From assembly GCF_046773475.1 (NCBI RefSeq), contig NZ_CP177239.1, forward strand, positions 1,054,001 to 1,118,000: a DNA stretch of 64,000 nt, in the 5' to 3' direction. Positions within the stretch are counted from its first letter, which is position 1; the number at the start of each line of letters is the position of its first letter. Of the stretch, positions 51,238-59,488 are shown in pieces. This stretch comes from Nitratireductor aquimarinus. Its GTDB lineage: Bacteria > Pseudomonadota > Alphaproteobacteria > Rhizobiales > Rhizobiaceae. Below the pieces are notes generated by a model that was not told the DNA's origin, searched no databases, and saw only the letters and a list, made by a program, of their open reading frames with translations. Position numbers and translations under genes: made by a program.

Positions 51238-52464
51238 CTATTGGGCGGCAATCACCTCTTCCTCGCCCTCTCCTTCAGCATCCGCCTGCTCGCCTTCAGC
51301 CTGTTCACCGTCCGGCTGTTCCTGCGCTTCAGCCTCAAGGCTTTCGCGCACCTCGTCGATCTTGCCTTCCGCCTCGCCAACGCCGAGCAGGTCTTTCGCC
51401 CAGCTCAGCATTTCGTCGTCGACATAGGCGTCAGCGCCATACTCTTCGACACGGTTGGGATTGGCCGCCGCCAGAAGCGCTTCGGTGAGCGCCTGATCGT
51501 CGGTCTCGCCTTCATAGGCGTCGGCCCTGGCCTGCGCTTCATCGAGATCGCCTTCCACCTCCACGAGCGAAGCATAGGCGTCGCTGGCAAGCGCATCCTC
51601 AAGTGCTGCGCGTTCGGCCTCGAGCAGTGCGGCGTCCTCCTCGGAAAGCGCTTCTGCATCGACGGCATCGAGTGCATCAAGACGCGCCTCGAGTTCTTCG
51701 GTGCCGAGACCCTGATAATCGAACCCGTCATGAGCTTCGATGCCGGCGGTCATCGCCTGAACGGCCTCAGCGGCTGCGGCAGCCCTGGCTTCCAGTTCCT
51801 CGATATCGGCCCCGAGCATCTCGGCCTCCGCCGATGCAAGAACATAGGCCCGGATCGCCGTCATGCGCGGGTCACTGGCGTTCAGATAGGCATGATAGTT
51901 GCGGTTCAGCGAATTCAGCCCCGCGAGCTTGGCGTTGAAGTTGCGCGGACGTTCCGGCCGCGCCTGCGGCACCGGTGCGCTTGCCGGCAGAACCTGAGCG
52001 GGGCGGTAGGCGCGCGCCGTGCGGGTTTTCTGCTTGGAAGCAGGCCGCGCCGCGCGCTGCGCCTTTCCTGGCGCTTCTCGTTTGCCGCCAAAAGCGTTGC
52101 GCGCAGCACCGACGACATTGTCGATGAAACCGCCAATGCCTTTGTTGCCCTGACCGCGCGCGTTCTGGTTTGCGCGTTCCGATGCGCGCCGGACGCCGGA
52201 GCGCGCAGCGCCATTGCCGCCGCCATGGGATTTGCCGGCCTGGCTCTTGCCGCTGCCGCCCCCATGCCCGCCGCCATGCCCGCCGCCGTTTCCACCACCA
52301 TTGCCGCCGCCGTTTCCGCCACCGTTGCCACCGCCATTTCCGCCGCCCTTGGCGAGCGCATCGACCGAGAAGGCCGATGGCGACAGGTTGGAGCCGGACA
52401 GCATGACAGGCGCGGCCATGAGCGCGGAAGCGCAGGCCAGAGTGATGGCTAAACGGGACAGCAT
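51238..52464 (-). CDS. Secreted glycine-rich hypothetical protein (408 aa)
   Basis: The family is not recognised. A signal peptide (residues 1-25) is followed by a low-complexity block of GGGN/GGGH units (about residues 40-75). A basic alanine/arginine-rich part comes next (about 75-165). The last 240 residues are acidic and helical, rich in Ala, Glu and Asp (for example YLNASDPRMTAIRAYVLASA), ending in a Glu/Gln/Ala tail. A periplasmic or surface location is likely. The acidic half may be a coiled coil. The repeat block (about 52255-52350) is slippage-prone. An open frame on the opposite strand is a shadow. Confidence 0.7.
   Translation of the reverse strand: MLSRLAITLACASALMAAPVMLSGSNLSPSAFSVDALAKGGGNGGGNGGGNGGGNGGGNGGGHGGGHGGGSGKSQAGKSHGGGNGAARSGVRRASERANQNARGQGNKGIGGFIDNVVGAARNAFGGKREAPGKAQRAARPASKQKTRTARAYRPAQVLPASAPVPQARPERPRNFNAKLAGLNSLNRNYHAYLNASDPRMTAIRAYVLASAEAEMLGADIEELEARAAAAAEAVQAMTAGIEAHDGFDYQGLGTEELEARLDALDAVDAEALSEEDAALLEAERAALEDALASDAYASLVEVEGDLDEAQARADAYEGETDDQALTEALLAAANPNRVEEYGADAYVDDEMLSWAKDLLGVGEAEGKIDEVRESLEAEAQEQPDGEQAEGEQADAEGEGEEEVIAAQ
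52255..52350. repeat. Tandem repeat encoding GGGN/GGGH units
   Basis: About eight imperfect 12-base units (on the plus strand mostly CCGCCGTTTCCA- or CCGCCATTGCCA-like) inside the glycine-rich protein gene. The unit length is a multiple of three, so gain or loss of units keeps the frame. Confidence 0.8.
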
Positions 52465-52593
52465 GGCAATCTCCTCGACAGAATCTTCGCCCGGAGGTTA
52501 GCCGGCGTTCAGTAACCGCCGAAATAACGATTTATGTGGGAATCAAAACAAACTCGAACATCCGGTCGCCAGGCAGCCGGGCCTGCGCATTTC

Positions 52594-54048
52594 TCAGGCA
52601 GCATCCTCGTCGCGATGCAGCTGATGAACCTCGATGCGGTTGCGCCCCAGATCCTTCGCCCGGTAGAGCGCGCCGTCGGCCTTCTCCAGAAGGGTATCCA
52701 GATCCACGGATGCGCCTTCGCTCGCGGCAAGCCCGACGCTCAGCGTGACGGTCAGGGAGATCGTGTCGTCGTTGAGGGTCATGGTCTGGGCGAAGACGCT
52801 GCGAATTCGCTCTGCCACCTCCAGCGCCTCGCTGCGGCGGCATTTGGAAAGAAGAACCGCAAATTCCTCGCCGCCCACCCGGCCGACAATGTCGTTGCGG
52901 CGCAGGCAGGCATTGATGCGGGCAGCCGCGATGGCGATCACCTGATCCCCGGCCGCGTGCCCGTATCTGTCATTGATCGCCTTGAAGTGGTCGATGTCGA
53001 TCATCAGGGCCGCAAAGGGCTGGGAGAAGCGGTTGAGCGAGCGGATGGCTGTCGCCGCTTCTTCCTGAAACGCCCCGCGGTTGAAAACGCCGGACAGCGT
53101 GTCGTGGGTCGCAAGATGCGAGAGCTCGCCGATAAGCCGCTTCTGCTTCGCCATGGCGCTCGCCAGCATCATCGGCGCAAGCGCAATCAGGCTGACGCCG
53201 AGCCGCATGGAAATCAGCCCGCTCTCGGTCGTCACATCCACCACATTGGGGAAATAGCCGGCCGACAGCGCCAACAGGCTCCAGAAGCTGAAGATCGAAG
53301 TCAGAAGCACGGTGAGGAAGCGCGGATAGACGATGGCGCTCCAAAGCAGAGCCGGAACCGGGAACGCGATGGCGCCCGGCCCGCCGATCTGCACGCTGAC
53401 CGCGCAGGATGCGACGAGCGCCAGCGCCGGAAGCGTCAGGCGCAGCAGATCCATGCGCGATGCGCTTTTGGGAAGCGACACCCGGCGGGCGGTCAGCATG
53501 ACCGGGAGAATGGCCACGTAATTGGCGAATTCCGTGACGAACCAGAAGGACCAGCCGCCAAGCGAGGAGCCGCCGAACAGAACCGGATTGGCAACCGCGC
53601 CCACCAGGCCTGCAAGGAAAGCCCCGAATCCGATGGCCGCGACCATCAGAGGAATCGATTCCGGCGTTTTCAGGCGGATCGTGTCACGCGAATAGCGCCG
53701 CAGCAGAAAATAAGCGCCGCCAACACCGACAAGATTGGCGGCTGTGAGAATCAGCGTCTTGAACAGGGTCGAGCCGGTCAGAAGGTCTGCCGCGAGGAAG
53801 CCCAGCGTCGCCATGCCCCAGCCAAACGGCGTCGCGGTCGCCGGAAAGCGCAACAGCATTCCCAGCATGATCGCATTCGCGGGCCAGACGGTCGCCAGAA
53901 AATCGACGGGGCGCGTATAGATGCCGACAAGACAGGCGCACAAGACCACCGCGCCGATCAACAGCGCTGCCGGCACTTGCCCGAACCCCGGGACTGCCGT
54001 TTGCGCCCCACTGGCTTCCCGCCCAATCAGCACAGATACGAACTCCAT
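52594..54048 (-). CDS. MASE1-GGDEF diguanylate cyclase
   Basis: A membrane-bound enzyme making cyclic di-GMP, 484 residues. The N-terminal 300 residues have eight or so helices of the MASE1 sensor type (FLATVWPANAIMLGMLLRF near residue 50). The GGDEF domain follows at about 315-480, with its active site as GRVGGEEFAVLLSKC. An intact inhibitory site (RRND, five residues before GGEEF) suggests product feedback. There is no EAL domain. It is transcribed alone. Confidence 0.9.
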   Translation of the reverse strand: MEFVSVLIGREASGAQTAVPGFGQVPAALLIGAVVLCACLVGIYTRPVDFLATVWPANAIMLGMLLRFPATATPFGWGMATLGFLAADLLTGSTLFKTLILTAANLVGVGGAYFLLRRYSRDTIRLKTPESIPLMVAAIGFGAFLAGLVGAVANPVLFGGSSLGGWSFWFVTEFANYVAILPVMLTARRVSLPKSASRMDLLRLTLPALALVASCAVSVQIGGPGAIAFPVPALLWSAIVYPRFLTVLLTSIFSFWSLLALSAGYFPNVVDVTTESGLISMRLGVSLIALAPMMLASAMAKQKRLIGELSHLATHDTLSGVFNRGAFQEEAATAIRSLNRFSQPFAALMIDIDHFKAINDRYGHAAGDQVIAIAAARINACLRRNDIVGRVGGEEFAVLLSKCRRSEALEVAERIRSVFAQTMTLNDDTISLTVTLSVGLAASEGASVDLDTLLEKADGALYRAKDLGRNRIEVHQLHRDEDAA

Positions 54049-54192
54049 CTACAATCGAAGATCAGGGTATCGGCCAAAACTCACCCTCCGGTTAAGAGGT
54101 CGGCTAACGAACTGACTGTGGCGATCTGTGGAGGTTATGGTTAATCGGCTTATGCAGATTCCATTAAATTTAGAGGCATAGGCTGGCGGATT

Positions 54193-54351
54193 ATGAGACC
54201 GAGCCAACTAATAGCCTTTTTGTTTCGCGCTGCCCTGCTTCTGTCGCCGGCGACGATCGCGGTCCTTACCTTCATTTATCTGGTGCAGACCGCCGAACAG
54301 CGCGACATTCCGCCGAGCGTCGACAGAATCCACACGGCAACGATCCGCTGA
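54193..54351 (+). CDS. Small single-helix membrane protein (52 aa)
   Basis: A 52-codon frame. A basic start (MRPSQLIAFLFRAALLL) leads into a hydrophobic helix to about residue 32 (SPATIAVLTFIYLV). A polar tail follows (QTAEQRDIPPSVDRIH) and ends HTATIR. The family is not recognised. The ribosome site is weak (GGCGGA). An AT-rich stretch at 54140-54175 could be a promoter. It diverges from the GGDEF gene. Confidence 0.42.
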   Translation: MRPSQLIAFLFRAALLLSPATIAVLTFIYLVQTAEQRDIPPSVDRIHTATIR

Positions 54352-54644
54352 CGCCCCTGCCCTGACAGGACGACATGGAATCGCAGATTGCCGGCTTGCG
54401 TGGCCGACCCGGGAGTGAATCGGCGTCAGATCAGAAAAATCAGAGAAAAGCGGCCCGCCCGTGCGTGCCTGCGAATCGCACATGGCGATTCGTGCGCAGA
54501 GCAAGCGATTGGACCAAAAACCGATAACCGGCTCAATTGAGAGCGGTGCGATAATCTGCTTTGAAATCAGGAAGAAGAAGCCATTTGGCAGAGAGTGTAT
54601 TTCACTCTTTAGCGCGGCCGCCACTTCTCCAGGGAGAGGAGAAG

Positions 54645-54721
54645 TGGCGCGAGTGACGGGGCTCGAACCCGCGACCTCCGGCGTGACAGGCCGGCACTCT
54701 AACCATCTGAGCTACACCCGC
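54645..54721 (-). tRNA. tRNA-Asp (anticodon GTC)
   Basis: 77 bases on the minus strand with encoded CCA. The acceptor GCGGGTG pairs with CACTCGC (one G-T). The D arm is AGCTCAGATGGTTAGAGT, the anticodon stem-loop is CCGGC-CTGTCAC-GCCGG (GTC), and the T loop is GTTCGAGC. All arms are intact. Confidence 0.96.
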
Positions 54722-54906
54722 GCTTGAGGCGCTCTGCCGTGGCAGCAACGCGTCGATGAGCGCTGAATTAGGGGGTTCTTGCGGGAGTGTCAAGCGCCCC
54801 AAACCCACTTTGTGAAACTTTCTTGATCTTATTCGAATTCGCTCTGAAAAAGCTCTTTTCCACTTGCGATCCGATCGCGAAGCACCTAAAGGAAGCGGCT
54901 TGGAAT

Positions 54907-54982
<76 letters not shown>

Positions 54983-55068
54983 TTCCCTCCCTCACTTTTG
55001 CGCTTTTCCTGCCCCGCCATACGCGGACTTTCAGGCTATGAGTGCTGTTTTTCCCGCATGGAGCCGGT

Positions 55069-55515
55069 GTGGCTGAGATTCGCAAAGCCCGGAAAGACGA
55101 TCTGGTCGATCTGATCGAGATCTGGCGGGGCTCGGTGCGTGCGACTCACGATTTTCTGGCCGAATCCGACTTCCGCGCCATCGAACGGGACGTCTCGGAA
55201 AAATATCTGCCCTGCGCGTCTCTCTGGGTTGCCGTTGATGAGCGCGATTCTCCACTGGCCTTCATGGGAATCGACAAATCGCACATCGACAGCCTGTTTG
55301 TGGCCACTGAGGAGCGCGGCAAGGGGCTTGGCAGGCTTCTCATTACCCATGCCCGCCAAATCGCCGGGAATCGCCTCACGCTGGACGTGAACGAGCAGAA
55401 CGGGCAGGCGCTCGCCTTTTACCGCAGAATGGGCTTTGCGGTGCATGCACGCTCGCCACGGGACGGTGGAGGCCGTCCTTACCCGCTCCTGCATATGACA
55501 CTGCGCGCGGTCTGA
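55069..55515 (+). CDS. GNAT family N-acetyltransferase (YjaB-like)
   Basis: A 148-residue cytoplasmic acetyltransferase. The order of motifs matches E. coli YjaB: EIWRGSVRATHDFLAESDF, CASLWVAVDERDSPLAFMGI, the acetyl-CoA loop LFVATEERGKGLGRLL, then TLDVNEQNGQALAFYRRMGF and the RPYPLLHM ending. Its acceptor is unknown. The GTG at 55069 is chosen because GGAG lies five bases upstream; another GTG at 55042 would add nine residues. Confidence 0.85.
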   Translation: MAEIRKARKDDLVDLIEIWRGSVRATHDFLAESDFRAIERDVSEKYLPCASLWVAVDERDSPLAFMGIDKSHIDSLFVATEERGKGLGRLLITHARQIAGNRLTLDVNEQNGQALAFYRRMGFAVHARSPRDGGGRPYPLLHMTLRAV

Positions 55516-55632
55516 GGCGCCCGACGCCCGAGCAGGCTGCCGGATCACTGCGAATCTTCCCTATGAGCGAATTCAGGCGTTTCTCACCACCCGCACAAGA
55601 ATCACAGCGCTACGTTGATGGGCTGAACGATT

Positions 55633-55992
55633 CTATCGGTATTTCTCGGTATCGGCGTCGGTCCACGGGCGGATGAGAATCGTCGCCGCATCATCGTCGC
55701 CCTCAACGCGATAGGCAGCCGGATGCACTCCCGCCGCATCATCCTCAAGCCTGCAGAGAACCTTCTCGACAAAACGCGAAAAGTCACCGCTTTCCTCAAC
55801 GAGTTCCGCCGTCAGCGCAAGCTGGCAGTCATGCCCCTTCTTCCTGATGTAGAAAGCGTATTCGGCAGCCTCATCTGGCCGCAGATCGCGCGACATGGAA
55901 AATAATACCGGCTCGAGTTCCCGGAAATCATCCGCCAGCGCCGGGCCTGACAGGATCGCGGCCGCCACAGCCACCAATATGCGCTTCATCAT
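55633..55992 (-). CDS. Secreted hypothetical protein (119 aa)
   Basis: The family is not recognised. A signal peptide spans residues 1-20 (KRILVAVAAAILSGPALAD). The mature part of about 100 residues has two cysteines (KKGHDCQLAL and EKVLCRLEDD) that may form a disulfide, and an acidic C-terminus (RVEGDDDAATILIRPW). It is probably periplasmic. GGAGGGG precedes the ATG. The frame stays open upstream by chance. It lies downstream of hup, separated by a terminator. Confidence 0.65.
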   Translation of the reverse strand: MMKRILVAVAAAILSGPALADDFRELEPVLFSMSRDLRPDEAAEYAFYIRKKGHDCQLALTAELVEESGDFSRFVEKVLCRLEDDAAGVHPAAYRVEGDDDAATILIRPWTDADTEKYR

Positions 55993-56156
55993 CGCCCCTC
56001 CCCGACCGCAAACAATGCGCTGCATAATGCAGATCGCCCACCCTGCGGCAAGCCCAGCGGTCAAGCGGAGAGACTGAGGCAGCACAAGATCGGGGGACGG
56101 AGGGGAAGGACAGGCCACGCCAACGGGCAGGCGGGCAACTGAACAGCAGACAAAAG

Positions 56157-56182
56157 AAAAGCCGGGTCGAAACCCGGCTTTT
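56157..56182 (-). terminator. Rho-independent terminator of hup
   Basis: AAAAGCCGGGT (56157-56167) pairs with ACCCGGCTTTT (56172-56182) around CGAA. The minus strand then reads TTTTCTTTTG. It lies 24 bases after the hup stop and can work in both directions. Confidence 0.88.
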
Positions 56183-56205
56183 CTTGTATTCCCAAAAGGG
56201 CGCAA

Positions 56206-56481
56206 TCAGGCGTTGACTGCGTCCTTGAGGCCTTTGCCGGCCGAGAACTTCGGCACGTTGCGGGCCGGGATCTGAACTGCGGCACCGGTCTGCGGGTTGC
56301 GGCCGGTGGAAGCCTCACGCCGAGAAACGGAGAAGTTTCCGAAGCCGACGAGGCGCACGTCCCCACCCTTCTTGAGTTCGCCTTCGATAACGGCAAAAAC
56401 CGCATCGACCGCGGACTGGGCGTCGCCCTTGGAGAGGTTGGCCTCTTCTGCGACTGCGGATACGAGCTCGTTCTTGTTCAT
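56206..56481 (-). CDS. hup: DNA-binding protein HU
   Basis: A histone-like nucleoid protein, 91 residues. The sequence begins MNKNELVSAVAEEANLSK. The DNA-binding arm signature is GFGNFSVSRREASTGRNPQT (about residues 46-65), with the conserved proline in the IPARNVPKF stretch. AGGAAGGGG precedes the ATG at 56481. It lies directly downstream of lon, separated by lon's terminator, so it has its own promoter in the 257-base gap. Confidence 0.95.
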   Translation of the reverse strand: MNKNELVSAVAEEANLSKGDAQSAVDAVFAVIEGELKKGGDVRLVGFGNFSVSRREASTGRNPQTGAAVQIPARNVPKFSAGKGLKDAVNA

Positions 56482-56619
56482 GTAATTACCCCTTCCTGAT
56501 AAGGACCAAGTGATGCGACTCACTCAGCTCGAGGCAGTCTAGGGAGAACAAGTGTCCCAACCAAGCAAGAAATGATCAAAAACTACTCGCAAACCCATGT
56601 TTTCCGGGGTTTTCGACAG

Positions 56620-56646
56620 AAAAGCCGGGCACGAAGCCCGGCTTTT
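56620..56646 (-). terminator. Rho-independent terminator of lon
   Basis: AAAAGCCGGGC (56620-56630) pairs with GCCCGGCTTTT (56636-56646), loop ACGAA. TTTT follows on the minus strand. It is nearly the same hairpin as the hup terminator. Confidence 0.8.
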
Positions 56647-56738
56647 GTCGATTTTAGCGAAATTACGGCCACAAAGTGGCGCAATCCCTTGTGCTGCACC
56701 GGCTCGACCGCTTTGCCGAACCGGTTCAGGGCAAGCCG

Positions 56739-59162
56739 TCAATGGGCGACGGCGGGCCCCTCATTTCCAACGCCAACCTTGCTGGCCGGCTCCGCAGGCT
56801 CGACCCATTCAATCGGCTCGGGCATCCGCACGAGAGCATGTTCCAGCACCTCGCCGACGCGGCTGACGGGCACGATCTCGAGACCGTTCTTCACGTTCTC
56901 GGGAATGTCAGCCAGATCCTTGGCGTTCTCTTCGGGGATCAGCACCTTCTTGATGCCGCCGCGCAGCGCCGCCAGGAGCTTTTCCTTCAGACCGCCAATG
57001 GGAAGCACACGGCCACGCAGGGTGATCTCGCCGGTCATGGCGATATCCTTGCGCACCGGGATGCCGGTCATGATCGACACGATGGAGGTCGCCATGGCAA
57101 CACCGGCCGACGGGCCATCCTTGGGCGTCGCGCCTTCCGGCACGTGCACGTGGATGTCCTTCTTGTCGAACACGGGCGGCTCGATGCCGAAATCGACCGC
57201 GCGCGAGCGGACGTAAGACGCCGCTGCGGAAATCGATTCCTTCATCACGTCACGCAGATTGCCGGTGACAGTCATCTTGCCCTTGCCCGGCATCATGACG
57301 CCTTCGATGGTCAGAAGCTCGCCGCCAACCTCGGTCCAGGCCAGACCGGTGACCACACCGACCTGATCCTCGCCCTCGGCCTGACCGAAGCGATAACGCT
57401 GAACGCCCAGATAGTCGGCCAGATTGTCCTCGGTCACTTCGACCTTTTCCTTGCCGCCGTCCTTCTTGGCGTTGCGCAGGATCTCCGTCACCGCCTTGCG
57501 GGCAAGCTTCATCAGCTCACGCTCAAGGTTACGCACGCCCGCTTCGCGGGTGTAGGTGCGGATGATCTCGCGCAGCGCGCCGTCGGTCACCGAGAACTCC
57601 TGCGGCTCAAGCGCATGTTCGCGCACGGCCTTGGGCAGAAGATGCCGCTTGGCGATCTCCACCTTCTCATCCTCGGTGTAACCGGCGATGCGGATGATCT
57701 CCATACGGTCCATCAGCGCCGGCGGAATGTTCAGCGTGTTGGCCGTGGTGACGAACATCACGCTCGACAGGTCGTACTCAACCTCGAGATAGTGATCCAT
57801 GAAGGTCGAGTTCTGCTCGGGATCGAGAACCTCGAGCAGGGCCGAAGACGGATCGCCACGGAAATCCATGCCCATCTTGTCGATCTCGTCGAGCAGGAAG
57901 AGCGGGTTGGACTTCTGCGCCTTCTTCATCGACTGGATGACCTTGCCGGGCATCGAGCCGATATAGGTGCGGCGGTGACCACGGATCTCGGCCTCGTCAC
58001 GCACGCCGCCGAGCGCCATGCGGACATATTCGCGTCCGGTGGCCTTGGCGATGGACTTGGCGAGCGAGGTCTTGCCGACGCCGGGCGGTCCGACGAGGCA
58101 CAGGATCGGGCCCTTGAGCTTCTTCTGACGGCTCTGCACCGCCAGATACTCGACGATCCGCTCCTTGACTTTCTCGAGACCGAAATGGTCCGTGTCGAGC
58201 ACGTTCTCGGAAAATTCGAGATCGTTCTTGATCTTGCTCGGCTTCTTCCACGGAATGGAGAGCAGCCAGTCGAGATAGTTGCGCACCACGGTGGCCTCTG
58301 CCGACATGGGCGACATGGTCTTGAGCTTCTTCAGCTCGGCCTCGGCCTTCTCGCGCGCTTCCTTGGAGAGCTTCGTCTTCTTGATCCGCTCTTCGAGCTC
58401 GGCAGCCTCGTTGCGGCCGTCCTCGCCCTCGCCGAGCTCCTTCTGAATGGCCTTCATCTGCTCATTCAGATAGTACTCGCGCTGGGTCTTCTCCATCTGC
58501 CGCTTCACGCGGCTGCGGATACGCTTTTCCACCTGCAGCACGGAAATCTCGGCTTCCATGAAGCCCATGGCCTTTTCAAGCCGCTCGCGCACGGAGAGCG
58601 TGGCCAGCATTTCCTGCTTTTCGGGGATCTTGATCGCCAGATGCGAGGCAACGGTATCGGCCAGCTTCGAGTAATCCTCGATCTGGTTCGCCGCACCGAC
58701 CACTTCGGGCGAAATCTTCTTGTTCAGCTTGACGTAATTCTCGAAGTCCGAGACCACCGAACGCGCCAGCGCCTCGATCTCGACCTGGTCTTCTTCCGGC
58801 TCGGGAAGCAGATCGGCCGTTGCCTCGTGAAACTCTTCACGATCGCTGAACTGCGAAACACGCGCACGCGACGTGCCCTCGACCAGCACTTTCACCGTGC
58901 CGTCGGGCAGTTTCAGGAGCTGCAGAACGTTAGCCAGCGTACCGATATCATAGATGCCACTCGGCTCCGGATCGTCGTCCGCCGCGTTCATCTGCGTCGC
59001 CAGCAGGATCTGACGCTCGGCGCCCATCACCTCTTCCAGCGCCTTGATCGACTTGTCGCGGCCGACGAAGAGCGGAACAATCATATGCGGGAACACCACA
59101 ATGTCGCGCAGGGGCAACACGGGATACAGAGCACCACCAGCGGTCTTGGGGGTATCAGTCAT
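56739..59162 (-). CDS. lon: ATP-dependent protease Lon
   Basis: A cytoplasmic AAA+ serine protease that degrades misfolded and regulatory proteins. 807 residues, normal length. An N-terminal substrate-binding domain has YPVLPLRDIVVFPHMIVPLF near residue 13. A coiled-coil middle follows, then the ATPase with Walker A GPPGVGKTSLAKS near 363 and Walker B LFLLDEIDKMG. The protease domain has the Ser-Lys dyad serine in PKDGPSAGVAMA near 682. The lysine is in GGLKEKLLAALRGGIK. It lies between clpX and hup, the usual order. Confidence 0.96.
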   Translation of the reverse strand: MTDTPKTAGGALYPVLPLRDIVVFPHMIVPLFVGRDKSIKALEEVMGAERQILLATQMNAADDDPEPSGIYDIGTLANVLQLLKLPDGTVKVLVEGTSRARVSQFSDREEFHEATADLLPEPEEDQVEIEALARSVVSDFENYVKLNKKISPEVVGAANQIEDYSKLADTVASHLAIKIPEKQEMLATLSVRERLEKAMGFMEAEISVLQVEKRIRSRVKRQMEKTQREYYLNEQMKAIQKELGEGEDGRNEAAELEERIKKTKLSKEAREKAEAELKKLKTMSPMSAEATVVRNYLDWLLSIPWKKPSKIKNDLEFSENVLDTDHFGLEKVKERIVEYLAVQSRQKKLKGPILCLVGPPGVGKTSLAKSIAKATGREYVRMALGGVRDEAEIRGHRRTYIGSMPGKVIQSMKKAQKSNPLFLLDEIDKMGMDFRGDPSSALLEVLDPEQNSTFMDHYLEVEYDLSSVMFVTTANTLNIPPALMDRMEIIRIAGYTEDEKVEIAKRHLLPKAVREHALEPQEFSVTDGALREIIRTYTREAGVRNLERELMKLARKAVTEILRNAKKDGGKEKVEVTEDNLADYLGVQRYRFGQAEGEDQVGVVTGLAWTEVGGELLTIEGVMMPGKGKMTVTGNLRDVMKESISAAASYVRSRAVDFGIEPPVFDKKDIHVHVPEGATPKDGPSAGVAMATSIVSIMTGIPVRKDIAMTGEITLRGRVLPIGGLKEKLLAALRGGIKKVLIPEENAKDLADIPENVKNGLEIVPVSRVGEVLEHALVRMPEPIEWVEPAEPASKVGVGNEGPAVAH

Positions 59163-59488
59163 GTTTCAGCCTTTCAAACCGCAGCCGCTCAAGAGCCAGC
59201 CGCGGACTTCAGTCTATCCGGCCAGAGCGTTATCCACCAGAAGCACCCGCATTGTCGCGCGATGCGTGAATGGAAACCACCCCACCTTTGCTCCCCCCTT
59301 AGTTGGAGACATGGACCGAGAAGATCAAGGGCTTACGCATGATGCGTGGGCCGGACACACAGCAAGCGCCCTTCAGGCTTCTCGATCTGGGCAAACGGTG
59401 GACAAGAACAGTGCAGACAACACAACGTCACCGAAGCGGAGCCCCGGTGACGCTGAAACGCTTTGCACATCGAAACGCCGAACAATCG
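59163..59488. other. Intergenic region between clpX and lon
   Basis: 326 bases. The clpX side carries the hairpin at 59426-59452. Further on is the palindrome ACGCAT-G-ATGCGT (59335-59347). The lon promoter is expected here. I could not identify a convincing heat-shock (sigma-32) pair with proper spacing. Confidence 0.45.
59426..59452 (-). terminator. Probable terminator of clpX
   Basis: CGTCACCG (59426-59433) pairs with CGGTGACG (59445-59452). On the minus strand it is followed by TTGTGTTGT, a T-rich but broken tail. It lies 36 bases after the clpX stop. Confidence 0.5.

Noticed and set aside
52255..52350. Regular short repeats considered as a CRISPR array
   Set aside because: The units are contiguous 12-base codon repeats without spacers and encode GGGN/GGGH in an exported protein; no cas genes are nearby.
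56676..59342. 888-codon open frame on the plus strand opposite lon
   Set aside because: Same cause: a codon-bias shadow of lon with no ribosome site or family similarity.
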